The position numbers and the translations under genes are program-made. DNA of 64,000 nucleotides, taken from contig CAZKKI010000069.1 of assembly GCA_964553325.1 (NCBI GenBank), forward strand, positions 1 to 64,000, read 5' to 3'. The notes below the pieces were generated by a model. That model saw only the letters and a program-made list of their open reading frames with translations, ran no database searches and was not told where the DNA came from. This stretch comes from BMS3ABIN04 sp964553325. GTDB taxonomy: Bacteria; Bacteroidota; Ignavibacteria; Ignavibacteriales; Melioribacteraceae. Positions 41,341 through 50,159 of this stretch are shown here, piece after piece; position 1 is the stretch's first letter, and every line of letters starts with the position of its first letter.

Positions 41341-42099
41341 TTATTTGCGAGCTAATTTCTTTTCGTAATATTCACGGGCAAACTCCAGTTCTTTCTGCGT
41401 ATCTACGGAAATACTGTCGAGTTCCGTTACTACAACCTTTATTTTCATACCGTGCTCTAACATTCTCAACTGTTCCAATTTTTCGGCAATTTCCAAGTCG
41501 GTTGGTCGCAACGATGTAAATTTTAACAATTCCCTTTTTCTGAAAACATAAAGTCCGATGTGTTTGTAAACATCGGTGATTAATAATTTTTCCAAGTTCG
41601 TTTTAGCTTCGCGGACAAACGGAATAGGCAACCGGGAAAAGTAAAGTGCATAATTATGATAGTCGAAAACCACTTTTGGGATTGCGTTGGATCGCAGTTC
41701 GTTCAAGTCGGTTATTTTTTTCGCAAGCGTTGAAATTTTTACGTTTAAATCGAACAAAAGCGGTTCAATTGCCTGATCAATCATCTTCCCCGGAATAAAC
41801 GGTTCATCCCCTTGAATGTTTACGATAATTTCAGCCGAATGAAGAGTTTTGGCTACGTAAGCGATTCTGTCGGAACCCGAAGGTAAATCTTTTGGAGTAA
41901 GAACAACATTATCGGTAAAACTCTTTACAACATTATAAACGCGGTTATCGTCAACGGCAACAATTATTTCGTCCAAAAGTTTCGATTTACTTGCACTTTC
42001 GAATGTATGTTGAATCATCGGTTTTCCGCCAATATCGGCTAAGGGTTTACCCATTAACCTACTCGAAGCGAATCTGGCAGGTATAATTCCGATAATCAT
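41341..42099 (-). CDS. kdsB: 3-deoxy-manno-octulosonate cytidylyltransferase
   Basis: 252 residues, the normal length of KdsB, which activates Kdo with CTP for lipopolysaccharide inner core synthesis in the cytoplasm. Motifs: IIPARFASSRLMGKPLADIGGKPMIQHT at the N-terminus, VDD, VQGDEPF-like NIQGDEPFIPG, and HIGLYVFRKREL. It shows that the cell makes a Kdo-containing LPS, hence has a Gram-negative envelope. Second in a gatC-kdsB-desulfhydrase order with 24- and 16-base gaps. Confidence 0.95.
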   Translation of the reverse strand: MIIGIIPARFASSRLMGKPLADIGGKPMIQHTFESASKSKLLDEIIVAVDDNRVYNVVKSFTDNVVLTPKDLPSGSDRIAYVAKTLHSAEIIVNIQGDEPFIPGKMIDQAIEPLLFDLNVKISTLAKKITDLNELRSNAIPKVVFDYHNYALYFSRLPIPFVREAKTNLEKLLITDVYKHIGLYVFRKRELLKFTSLRPTDLEIAEKLEQLRMLEHGMKIKVVVTELDSISVDTQKELEFAREYYEKKLARK

Positions 42100-42123
42100 T
42101 TCCGTAAGTTCATTTTATGCATG

Positions 42124-42414
42124 TTATTGTTTTATTACTTTGGGCACTTTGAAAAACCGTTCCGTTTTATCCGGTGCATTTTTTAAAGCCTCGGCGGTTG
42201 AAATCGATTTATTTTCAATATCGTCGCGGAAAACATTTATTTTTTCCAGCGGATGGGAAAGCGGCTCGACGTTAGCCGTATTTAATTCGTTTAATTTATC
42301 GATGTAACTTATAATTTTGCTTAACTCCATCGAAAGTTCTTCAATTTCCTCATCGGAAAAATCCAATTTTGCCAATTTAGCAATATATCTTACTTCCTCT
42401 TTCGAAACTTTCAT
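42124..42414 (-). CDS. gatC: Asp-tRNA(Asn)/Glu-tRNA(Gln) amidotransferase subunit C
   Basis: 96 residues, full length for GatC: VRYIAKLAKLDFSDEEIEELSMELSKIISYIDKLNELNTANVEP near the N-terminus and a C-terminal PDKTERFFKVPKVI. It stabilises the GatAB complex that amidates mischarged tRNA. gatA and gatB are not adjacent. It lies upstream of kdsB and 59 bases after the M48 protease gene. Confidence 0.95.
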   Translation of the reverse strand: MKVSKEEVRYIAKLAKLDFSDEEIEELSMELSKIISYIDKLNELNTANVEPLSHPLEKINVFRDDIENKSISTAEALKNAPDKTERFFKVPKVIKQ

Positions 42415-42473
42415 TTTCCGTTAACCTTTCTAATTGTATAACAAAATTTAACAAAACTAACCGTGATGTAAAA

Positions 42474-43565
42474 TTAAATTTTTATCGTTCTTAAATACTT
42501 TATCCTGTTTTTGATTGAAGGATGACTATAGAAAAACCATTCGACAAACGGATGCGGATCTTTATCCGACAGGTTTTGTTCTGTTAACTTTTCCAATGCT
42601 TTAATAAATATTTCCTTTTTACGCGTTGCGGTAACAGCATATCTATCCGCTTCATATTCAAATTTTCGTGAAATACTATTGGTTAATGGTTCGAGCAACA
42701 ATCCTATTATCATTGCCCAAAGCGAAAGCAAAGGTATTGCATCGATTTGCGAAATTTCGGAGAAACCGAACCACGGAAGGGACAGTTTATAAAAATACGC
42801 CATTAAATAAAAAGTCAAGAAACTTGAAACCGTTCCGATTAATAAATTTTTAATTATGTGCTTGTGTTTGTAATGTCCTAATTCATGAGCAATTACCGTT
42901 TCAATTTCATCGTCGTTAAATTTTTCGAGAAGCGTGTCTCCCAAAATTATTTTTTTAGTTTTCCCCAAACCTGTAAACATTGCATTTGCTTTTTTCGTAT
43001 TCTTACTCATATTGAATTCATACAAATTTTCTATTTTCATTCCGGCATCTTCGGCCAAAGAAATAACTTTTGTTTTCAACTCCTTGTTCTCGAGCGGTTT
43101 GATTTTATAAAACAGCGGCAAGATAACAACAGGTAATATTTTAGCAAGCACTACGGAAAATAAAAACAACACAATCGTAAACGGTAACCACCAATAATTT
43201 CCGAATGTACGTAACGAATAGAAGAACACCAGAAGAATAGGTAGACCGATAGTTCCGGCAACCAAAGTACTTTTAATATTTTCCCAACTCCATTGCCAAA
43301 ATGTTTGATTAGATAAATTATATTTATGTTCAAGAATAAAATCGGAGTAAAAATTAAACGGGAAAAATAAAGCCGACATCCCGAAACCGGTAACAATTAC
43401 GAAAATTATAAATTGCAAATATTCATTCTCGGTATAGCGCCGTATATGCTCAACCAAATCCGTACTTTTTCCGCTTAATAAAAACAATAATATCAAAACA
43501 AAAGAAAGAACGGCTTTAGTTATACCGATAAACAGTTTTATGTTATTATATTTTTTCGCGTTCAT
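42474..43565 (-). CDS. M48-family integral membrane metalloprotease, Ste24/CAAX-protease-like
   Basis: 363 residues, with about six hydrophobic segments. Zinc motif HELGHYKHKH (in ETVIAHELGHY, middle of the protein) and the third ligand Glu in FEYEADRYA further on. The N-terminal membrane half and SRKFEYEADRYAV are typical of Ste24p-type M48 proteases, here slightly shorter than the eukaryotic enzyme. Bacterial homologues degrade membrane proteins or lipoproteins in the envelope. First gene of the run towards ATP-grasp. Confidence 0.88.
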   Translation of the reverse strand: MNAKKYNNIKLFIGITKAVLSFVLILLFLLSGKSTDLVEHIRRYTENEYLQFIIFVIVTGFGMSALFFPFNFYSDFILEHKYNLSNQTFWQWSWENIKSTLVAGTIGLPILLVFFYSLRTFGNYWWLPFTIVLFLFSVVLAKILPVVILPLFYKIKPLENKELKTKVISLAEDAGMKIENLYEFNMSKNTKKANAMFTGLGKTKKIILGDTLLEKFNDDEIETVIAHELGHYKHKHIIKNLLIGTVSSFLTFYLMAYFYKLSLPWFGFSEISQIDAIPLLSLWAMIIGLLLEPLTNSISRKFEYEADRYAVTATRKKEIFIKALEKLTEQNLSDKDPHPFVEWFFYSHPSIKNRIKYLRTIKI

Positions 43566-43680
43566 AACAATAAATTTTGTTAATAAAATATATGGAATTT
43601 TCCCATGTTAAAAAGGAGAGAATATCGATAAGTTTATACGATATGGTGATAAATCCGAAAGGAAAACAATTCTATTACAA

Positions 43681-43708
43681 AAATAAAAAAGCCGGGAAAA
43701 TCCCGGCT
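43681..43708 (-). terminator. Rho-independent terminator after the chemotaxis receptor gene
   Basis: AGCCGGGA (43690-43697) and TCCCGGCT (43701-43708), a perfect 8-base stem with a 3-base loop, followed on the minus strand by TTTTTTATTT. It begins 5 bases after the receptor's stop codon. Confidence 0.85.
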
Positions 43709-43712
43709 CTTT

Positions 43713-45839
43713 TCAGCTTACCAACTCTTGTTCTTCTTGTTGTTCATGTTGTTCTTGTTCACCGGAAGGTACCCATGAACTTTCCCTAACATTCTCCAAT
43801 TTGAATTGTTCAATCAAGTGTTGCAAACCTTCGGTAAGTCTATGAAGATTTTCCGCAGAGAAACTTATTTGTCTTGTGTTCTCGGCGGCTTGTTGCGTAA
43901 CTTGTGTAATCGCTTCAATATTCGAGCTGATTTGTTCACTGGCAGAAGATTGTTCCTCGCTTGCCGCGGCAAGTTGAGTAATCAAATCCGCTACCCTTTC
44001 GAAATGATAAATAATCTCATTAAGCGAATTACCTGCACGTTGAGCAAGTTCTTTACCTTTATTAACCTCTTCAGTTCCCATTTCAATTGATTTTATTGCG
44101 CCGGAAGTATCGTCTTGAATTTTCTTAATCATCAAAGCAATTTCTTGCGTAGCTTTTGTAGTACGTTCCGCCAATTTACGAACTTCATCGGCAACAACCG
44201 CAAAACCTCTGCCTTGTTCTCCGGCACGGGCAGCCTCGATTGCGGCATTAAGAGCCAATAAGTTTGTCTGGTCGGCAATTTCGTTAATAACTTCAATAAT
44301 TTCACCGATTTGGGAACTGCTTTCGCCAAGTTTTTCAATTGTTTTGGCCGATTTGGAAACCACTTCGGAAATTCTGTTTATTCCTTCTATGGTTTGAACA
44401 ACAATTTCGCCTCCTTCTTTAGCTTTGTTACCGGCTTCTTTTGCCGTGGTAGCTGCAAGGTTTGCATTTTGAGTACTATCCATAATCGTATGTGTCATTT
44501 CCTCAATCGAAGTAACAACTTCGGAAGCTTGTTGACTCTGTTCGCTTGCACCGGCGGCCATTTCTTCCGTACTGGAAGAGATTTGAGCCGAGGAACTTGC
44601 CAATTCGGCTGCCGATTCGGCTACTTTCCCAATTAATCTGTTTAGTGATTCTATTACTTTGTTGATATTATCTTTAATTAATAAATAATCGCCTTTGTAA
44701 TCACCTTGCATTTTATGTGTAAAATCTCCGGAAGCCATTGTGTTCAGTACTTCCGCGGCTTCTTTTAACGGGGCGACAAATGCATCCATCATGGAATTAA
44801 TACCTTTAATAATTTCTTTCCATTCTCCTTCGAAATGCGCTTCGTTTCCTCGTTTGGAAAGATTACCAACTTCATTTGCTTTAATTAATTCATGAATCTC
44901 GGATTTCAATTCGAGCAATGTATCTATTTCTTTATTAAACGCATGAGTTAGAGTATCTTTTTCCGAAGAGGGGGTAACCTTTTCAAATTGCCCCGAAGCT
45001 ATTTTTTCCGCGGCTTTGATTTTTTCGATTTGCGAAGATTTTAATTTTCTCGTCATCTCGGCAAGTTCACCGAATTCGTCATTAGAAGTTACATCGATTT
45101 CAACATCGTAATTTCCCAAAGAAAATTCATTTAAAACTTCTTTTATTTTCTTTATCGGTTTAGATAAGGCGGGAGCAATATAGAATAGTCCGATCAACAA
45201 AAACAATGTACCCAATGACATTCCACTCAAAATAAATATCTTTGAAAACTCAACACCCTCTTTTAGTTGTTGGTCCATTAATTGTGTTCTATGTTCAAGC
45301 TTTTCCAGAATATTATGAAATTTATCAACTAATTCCTTTCTTATTTCCTCGCCCGAGCTTGTGGCAATATCTGCCGCCATATCGTAATTTTGTGATACGG
45401 ATGCGCTAATAATAGCATCACAAACTAAATTTTTGTAATCTTCTCTTAATTTATTTATTTGTTTGAAATCGTCTTTTAACAAATCGCTATTCAACGATTC
45501 TTCCAATTTTTTTATTTTACTATCAACATTTTCAGTAAGCTCTTCATATTTTTTCATATCCTCGTTGAAAGTTTCGGCAAACTGAGGTATGGAAAATTTT
45601 AACATCATAAATTGGATTTTACGAAAATCGGAGAATATTTTTTCAATTTCACTTTTGGGACGTATGAATTCTTGGAACATTTTATCTTTTACTTTTTCCA
45701 TACTATTGATTTGGTAAAGGATATTTCCAACAATTAAAGTTGCTACAGCTCCAAGTCCTAAAAATCCCAGTTGAACTTTACGGACAAATTTTAATCTGAA
45801 TTTATTTTTCTTTTTGCTTTTATTTTGATGTTTTCTCAT
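43713..45839 (-). CDS. Methyl-accepting chemotaxis protein (four-helix periplasmic sensor)
   Basis: 708 residues. TM1 about 24-44, a helical periplasmic domain (45-195) of the four-helix-bundle type, TM2 about 200-222, HAMP (223-276), a second HAMP-like helical segment (about 277-400), and the signalling domain (410-690) with the hairpin tip ALNAAIEAARAGEQGRGFAVVADEVRKLAERT. The C-terminus is Gln/Glu-rich (EQEQHEQQEEQELVS) rather than a clear CheR-binding pentapeptide. Encoded 22 bases after a TonB-like gene and followed by a terminator. Ligand unknown. Confidence 0.92.
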   Translation of the reverse strand: MRKHQNKSKKKNKFRLKFVRKVQLGFLGLGAVATLIVGNILYQINSMEKVKDKMFQEFIRPKSEIEKIFSDFRKIQFMMLKFSIPQFAETFNEDMKKYEELTENVDSKIKKLEESLNSDLLKDDFKQINKLREDYKNLVCDAIISASVSQNYDMAADIATSSGEEIRKELVDKFHNILEKLEHRTQLMDQQLKEGVEFSKIFILSGMSLGTLFLLIGLFYIAPALSKPIKKIKEVLNEFSLGNYDVEIDVTSNDEFGELAEMTRKLKSSQIEKIKAAEKIASGQFEKVTPSSEKDTLTHAFNKEIDTLLELKSEIHELIKANEVGNLSKRGNEAHFEGEWKEIIKGINSMMDAFVAPLKEAAEVLNTMASGDFTHKMQGDYKGDYLLIKDNINKVIESLNRLIGKVAESAAELASSSAQISSSTEEMAAGASEQSQQASEVVTSIEEMTHTIMDSTQNANLAATTAKEAGNKAKEGGEIVVQTIEGINRISEVVSKSAKTIEKLGESSSQIGEIIEVINEIADQTNLLALNAAIEAARAGEQGRGFAVVADEVRKLAERTTKATQEIALMIKKIQDDTSGAIKSIEMGTEEVNKGKELAQRAGNSLNEIIYHFERVADLITQLAAASEEQSSASEQISSNIEAITQVTQQAAENTRQISFSAENLHRLTEGLQHLIEQFKLENVRESSWVPSGEQEQHEQQEEQELVS

Positions 45840-45861
45840 TTCGACCTCAAAAACAGTAATA

Positions 45862-46269
45862 TTATCGTAGTTTGAATTTTATTTGAATTGATAATTTAAC
45901 TTTTACCGGTTTACCTTCTTTCATACCGGGAGTAAATTTTGCGGCTGAAACAGCTCTTATTACTTCTTCATCGCAACCGGCTCCGATACCTTTAATAATT
46001 TGCACTTTATCAACGGTTCCGTTCTCGTTAATGTAAGCCAAAGCGTAAACTTTTCCTTCCACTCCGGCTTTCTTTGCGATTTCGGGGTATTTAATACTTT
46101 TGTATATAGCTTCCAAACCACCGATAGGCGCAGGCATTTTTTCCGCAAAAGCCAAATATTTTTCGCCTTCATTTTCTAAAATTGGGAATGCATTAATATT
46201 ACTCGTTATTGAGAATATTAAATAAACGGCAACAGCAATGAATATTCCAATATTTAATTTACCAGACAT
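45862..46269 (-). CDS. TonB C-terminal domain protein
   Basis: 135 residues from the ATG at 46269, with GGGAGA at the right spacing; an upstream frame start at 46305 is less likely. N-terminal hydrophobic helix (about 7-25) and a TonB C-terminal domain (about 45-133) with YPEIAKKAGVEGKVYALAYINENGTVDKV and AAKFTPGMKEGKPV. It lacks the long proline-rich spacer of true TonB, so it may be a small periplasmic partner rather than an energy transducer. No ExbB or ExbD is nearby; it is paired with a chemotaxis receptor gene. Confidence 0.82.
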   Translation of the reverse strand: MSGKLNIGIFIAVAVYLIFSITSNINAFPILENEGEKYLAFAEKMPAPIGGLEAIYKSIKYPEIAKKAGVEGKVYALAYINENGTVDKVQIIKGIGAGCDEEVIRAVSAAKFTPGMKEGKPVKVKLSIQIKFKLR

Positions 46270-46329
46270 TTTACGTCTCCCTTTCTTTATTGATTCTATC
46301 GGCATTATCGAATTATCTATAAAATAGTT

Positions 46330-46344
46330 TATACTTAAAGTATA
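46330..46344. promoter_or_regulatory. Perfect palindrome upstream of the TonB-like gene
   Basis: TATACTTAAAGTATA is a 15-base palindrome around a central A, 61 bases upstream of the TonB-like start. It could be an operator. In AT-rich DNA a chance origin is possible. Confidence 0.3.
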
Positions 46345-46416
46345 TCCTAATCGTAATTATTTTAATATTTAATTATTTATTATAATTTTACTTTGCCCTT
46401 TCCCTTATTAAAGGAA

Positions 46417-48288
46417 TTAAACGGCAACATTTTCGTCTGCAGTTTTATAATGCGGAGACTCATTCAAATGACTACCTTCATCGACTTCTCTAATGTAGAA
46501 TCTTTCCAGTTTGGACTTAAGGTTTAGAGTAAGTCGACTCAAATCGTCAACGGCTTCTGCTATTTGTTGTACGCCAACGTTTGTTTCATTTGTAACATTG
46601 CTTATAATTTCGATATTCGAGCTAATTTTTTCCGCTGTTTCGGATTGTTCCTTATTTGCGTCGGCAACTTGAGTAACAAGTTCAACTGTTTTTTTAACAC
46701 TCTCGATTATATCATTAAGCGATTCACCTGCAAAGTTTGCTTTTTCTTTTCCTTTTTCGACTTCATCTTTACCTTCCTTAATTGAAGTTACGGCTTCGTT
46801 TGTATCTTTTTGAATTTGTTTAATCATTTCTTCGATTTGAGTTGTTGCGTTTGTTGTTCTCTCGGCCAGTTTTCTAACCTCATCGGCTACAACCGCAAAG
46901 CCTCTGCCCTGTTCACCGGCGCGCGCAGCTTCTATTGCCGCATTCAACGCAAGCAAATTCGTTTGTTCGGCTATTTCATTAATAACTTGAATTATCTCGC
47001 CGATTTGATTACTTCCTTCTCCCAATTCTTCTATACTTTTTGCCGATTTTTCCACAACTTGTGCTATTTTATCCATTCCCTCGATGGTTTCCAGAACTAC
47101 TTCACCGCCGCTCGATGCAATTTCACCGGCTTGGCGCGAGGCTTTCGAAGCTTCGTCGGCAAAGTTGTTTGTTTCAAATATAGATCTTGTCATTTGATCA
47201 ACTGCGGAGGCAACTTCGGTAGTTTGACTGTTTTGGCGTTGAGTACCTTCCGCTATTTCCTCGATATTGGAAGATATCTCCACACTTGCCGAAGCTGTTG
47301 CTTCAACAGCTTCGTAAACCTCCAAAATAAGATGTTTAATATTCTCAACCGCTTGATTAAAGCCTTTGAACAGTCGGCAAATATTATCGTTGGTTTTTTC
47401 GGGTTGTAAATTAACGGTCAAATCGCCCTGGGCAAATCTTTCCATTGCCTTAAGCATTTTCTCCGTATTTCTATCCAAATATTTTCTGTTTTCATCAATA
47501 TCTTTCGTTGCCTGCTCGATTTTTTTCTCAACTTCTTCTTTTTCTTTAAGTAAAGCCAATCTTGTTTTCTTAATACTTGAAACCATCTTATTAAAATCTC
47601 GTCCAAGAATACCAAGCTCATCTTTGCTGTTAATTACCACTTCTACATCCAAATTTCCTTTAATTACTTCATGAGCGGCGCTACTTACCATTTTTATCGG
47701 TTTTACTATTTGCTTATCAATAAATAAAAGTACAAATGCCATAACAAATACCGATAGCGCTAAGAATATTATTTGAAACTGCTTTAACGAAGCGGTTTTC
47801 TTAACCGAATCTTCTTCAAATAACTTAACGGCTTTATTCATTTCCTTAAGCAATGGAATATTACTTGCCAGAACATATTTTTCCGCTTTCAATCTTTCTG
47901 CATTACTTTGTGTTGAAGCCAACAGTTGGATTTTCTTGTAAAACGCTCCCCATAAATCTTTTACTTTAAATAACTGCTCAACAATTTCCTTTTTCTCCGT
48001 TTTCGGTAGCCCCAAATCTTTATCACCGAATAACAAACCGGTTAACGTTTTATCGAAAAGTTTCGCTGTATTTAATAACTCGGAAGGTTTAACTCTCCCC
48101 AAAGAAACTCCCAACGCTTCTTTAGTCATTTTTTGAGTTAGCATTCGTTGTTTTCCGGCCAAGTTTATAACTACACCGTCTTTTTCTTGAGAAGCTAAAA
48201 CAATAAAAGTGTAAACTACCATTGCGGTAATAAACAACATGAATATTGTTGAAAGCATATAAAACTTTTGAGATATTTTTAGTTTCAT
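46417..48288 (-). CDS. Methyl-accepting chemotaxis protein with PilJ/NarX-type sensor
   Basis: 623 residues. TM1 about 9-31; the periplasmic domain opens with VVINLAGKQRMLTQKMTKEALG, the P-box-like motif of PilJ/NarX N-terminal sensors; TM2 about 171-190; HAMP; and the signalling domain with ALNAAIEAARAGEQGRGFAVVADEVRKLAERTTNATTQIEEM. In NarX this motif binds nitrate; in PilJ it serves twitching motility. Neither can be chosen here. Ribosome site GGAAGA. The signalling domain is clearly paralogous to that of the receptor at 43713. Confidence 0.92.
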   Translation of the reverse strand: MKLKISQKFYMLSTIFMLFITAMVVYTFIVLASQEKDGVVINLAGKQRMLTQKMTKEALGVSLGRVKPSELLNTAKLFDKTLTGLLFGDKDLGLPKTEKKEIVEQLFKVKDLWGAFYKKIQLLASTQSNAERLKAEKYVLASNIPLLKEMNKAVKLFEEDSVKKTASLKQFQIIFLALSVFVMAFVLLFIDKQIVKPIKMVSSAAHEVIKGNLDVEVVINSKDELGILGRDFNKMVSSIKKTRLALLKEKEEVEKKIEQATKDIDENRKYLDRNTEKMLKAMERFAQGDLTVNLQPEKTNDNICRLFKGFNQAVENIKHLILEVYEAVEATASASVEISSNIEEIAEGTQRQNSQTTEVASAVDQMTRSIFETNNFADEASKASRQAGEIASSGGEVVLETIEGMDKIAQVVEKSAKSIEELGEGSNQIGEIIQVINEIAEQTNLLALNAAIEAARAGEQGRGFAVVADEVRKLAERTTNATTQIEEMIKQIQKDTNEAVTSIKEGKDEVEKGKEKANFAGESLNDIIESVKKTVELVTQVADANKEQSETAEKISSNIEIISNVTNETNVGVQQIAEAVDDLSRLTLNLKSKLERFYIREVDEGSHLNESPHYKTADENVAV

Positions 48289-48444
48289 TTTATTCTTCCA
48301 TCCGAATTTTTATTGACTTTTCCTTGTACGATTATAAGACTAATAATATTATCCACGCTTAATTTTCGGATTTTACTTCATTTTATTTAGTAAAAATTTC
48401 AACTATTCGAAGAAATTCGTTGGAAGGGAGAGAGGGGAAAATAT

Positions 48445-49002
48445 TTATTTTATTATTTTTAATATATCTTTGAACTCTTGAGTACCGCAAACGTTTAACA
48501 ATTCGAACAAGACCGATTCGGTAGACGTAACTTCGGCACCGTTATTTTCCATTCGACGTAAAGCCGTTTCGTAATCAAGTATTTTCCGGGAGGATACGGC
48601 ATCGGCAGGTAAATTTACTTGAAAGCCATTTGCAATTAAATCCAAAACTGTCTGTTGAATACAAACGTGAGTTTCAATTCCGCACACCACTATTTGCGAA
48701 AGGTTCTTTCTTTTAAATTCATCGAATAAATCTTCCGCGCCGTAACAACTAAAGCTCATTTTCTGAATTGCATTAACGGATTTTAATTCCTCTTTTATCG
48801 ATGCTTCCGTTTCACCGAGACCTTTCGGATATTGCTCGGTATAATAAACGGGAACGTTTAAATATTTGAATCCTTTTATCAATTTAATAGTATTATCTAC
48901 AACTCTTTCTTTGTGTTGCATAACGTTTAAAATTCTTTCCTGAATATCTACGATCAATAAAGCGGTTTTATTTCTATCCAATATTTTAGGATTTCGTTTC
49001 AT
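48445..49002 (-). CDS. Isochorismatase-family cysteine hydrolase
   Basis: 185 residues. Catalytic triad elements of the family are visible: Asp in ALLIVDIQERI (about residue 19), a Lys in the middle, and Cys in VVCGIETHVCIQQTVLDL. These enzymes hydrolyse nicotinamide, ureas or isochorismate; this one resembles the YcaC/MAR1 group of unknown substrate. Encoded 11 bases after the HAD phosphatase gene, so probably co-transcribed. Confidence 0.87.
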   Translation of the reverse strand: MKRNPKILDRNKTALLIVDIQERILNVMQHKERVVDNTIKLIKGFKYLNVPVYYTEQYPKGLGETEASIKEELKSVNAIQKMSFSCYGAEDLFDEFKRKNLSQIVVCGIETHVCIQQTVLDLIANGFQVNLPADAVSSRKILDYETALRRMENNGAEVTSTESVLFELLNVCGTQEFKDILKIIK

Positions 49003-49013
49003 ATTTTTATTCC

Positions 49014-49775
49014 TTAAAGATTTTTTAGAATATACATAACATCGTATAAATTCATTGCTTCAAAATCCGGTTTTACCTTTGAATTATTTGGCAAGGGATA
49101 TTTCGTTTTGCCGGTATAGATTAAAATTGCCAATCCGCCGTTTTTCTGCGCCCCGCCAATATCCGTAATCAAGTCATCGCCAAGCATAATAAACTTATTG
49201 TTCGGATCGCAGCCCAATTTACTTAATCCCGCTTTGAAGTAGAGCGGTGAAGGTTTTCCGATTAACGTAGCGTTTTTATCGGTGGCATATTCGATTCCCG
49301 AGACAAAAGCTCCGGCATCCAAAAGCAAACCTTTCCGGGGATCTTTCCAAAATTTATTTTTGTGCATGGCAATTAAATCGGCACCGCTATAAACGAAATT
49401 AAAAATATCGTTCATTATTTCATAATTCCACTTATCGCCTATATCGCCTATTACAACCGCCTCGGGGGAATCATACGAAATTAAATTTCCGAAAGCATAT
49501 TTAACATTATCGGCACAATACACTGCAACGGAATTATATTTCTTTTTAACATAATCGGCCGTTGCGTCAACCGCCGTAAGTACGGGGAAATCAATATCGA
49601 TGGAATTTTTCAGAAAGAAATCAATTATTTCGCGTGAAGTTGAAAGGGTGGAATTGCTTAAAATACATACTTTTCTGTTTTCGCTTTTTAGAAACTCAAA
49701 AAACTCACCGACACCTTCGGCTATTTTCTTTCCTATTCTGAGTACTCCGTCGAGATCAATTAACAGCGGGAACAT
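49014..49775 (-). CDS. HAD-IIA family phosphatase, NagD-like
   Basis: 253 residues. Motif I FPLLIDLDGVLRIG is at the very N-terminus (Asp nucleophile about 7); motif II SNST; then KPSPLYFKAGL (motif III Lys) and LGDDLITDIGGAQKNGG (motif IV). This is the NagD/4-nitrophenylphosphatase layout with its C2 cap. Substrates of such enzymes are nucleotides or sugar phosphates. Divergent from feoAB. Confidence 0.87.
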   Translation of the reverse strand: MFPLLIDLDGVLRIGKKIAEGVGEFFEFLKSENRKVCILSNSTLSTSREIIDFFLKNSIDIDFPVLTAVDATADYVKKKYNSVAVYCADNVKYAFGNLISYDSPEAVVIGDIGDKWNYEIMNDIFNFVYSGADLIAMHKNKFWKDPRKGLLLDAGAFVSGIEYATDKNATLIGKPSPLYFKAGLSKLGCDPNNKFIMLGDDLITDIGGAQKNGGLAILIYTGKTKYPLPNNSKVKPDFEAMNLYDVMYILKNL

Positions 49776-49871
49776 TTTTATATTTCTTTTTTATTTATAC
49801 TTGATAAAAATAACTAAAAAAAATAGTACAAAAACTTAAAAAACAGTAAAAAATTTCGATAAAATAATAAC

Positions 49872-49900
49872 TTGACAATAGAACGTTACATCCTTATTTT
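49872..49900 (+). promoter_or_regulatory. Sigma-70-type promoter of feoAB
   Basis: TTGACA (49872-49877), 17 bases, TATTTT (49895-49900), 37 bases before the feoA start codon. Confidence 0.55.
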
Positions 49901-49904
49901 TATA

Positions 49905-49917
49905 TAGATTAAATCTA
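49905..49917. promoter_or_regulatory. Palindrome at the feoAB start site, possible iron-repressor operator
   Basis: TAGATTAAATCTA is a perfect 13-base palindrome just downstream of the -10, over the expected start point. Its form (TTA-rich, inverted half-sites around AT) resembles DtxR/IdeR or MntR boxes more than a Fur box. The repressor gene is not in the window. Confidence 0.45.
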
Positions 49918-49937
49918 AATAATGAGAAAATTTCAAT

Positions 49938-50159
49938 ATGAAGACTGCAGCCGAATTAAAGGAAGGCGAAAAAGGAATTATCGAGAAAATTGATTTTAGC
50001 AATCCGTGTTCTAAAAGAATTGTAGAATTCGGATTCACACCGGGCAAAGAAATAGAAATGATAAACGAATCAGTTTTTCACGACCCGGTTACTTTTTCGA
50101 TAAGAGGAACTTTAATTGCGATAAGGAGAAACGAGGCTAAGTCTATTATTCTATCATGA
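49938..50159 (+). CDS. feoA: FeoA ferrous iron transport protein
   Basis: 73 residues, one SH3-like FeoA domain: EKGIIEKID, RIVEFGFTPGKEIEMINES, DPVTFSIRGTLIAIRRNEA. FeoA stimulates the FeoB transporter. It overlaps feoB by 4 bases (ATGA). A promoter and a palindrome lie directly upstream, consistent with iron-dependent control. The island's large heme demand makes Fe(II) uptake a natural need, although there is no direct link. Confidence 0.92.
   Translation: MKTAAELKEGEKGIIEKIDFSNPCSKRIVEFGFTPGKEIEMINESVFHDPVTFSIRGTLIAIRRNEAKSIILS

Noticed and set aside
43577..43789. Small plus-strand gene of 70 codons
   Set aside because: It runs through the receptor gene's terminator and into its coding sequence on the opposite strand, and shows no ribosome site or recognisable motif.
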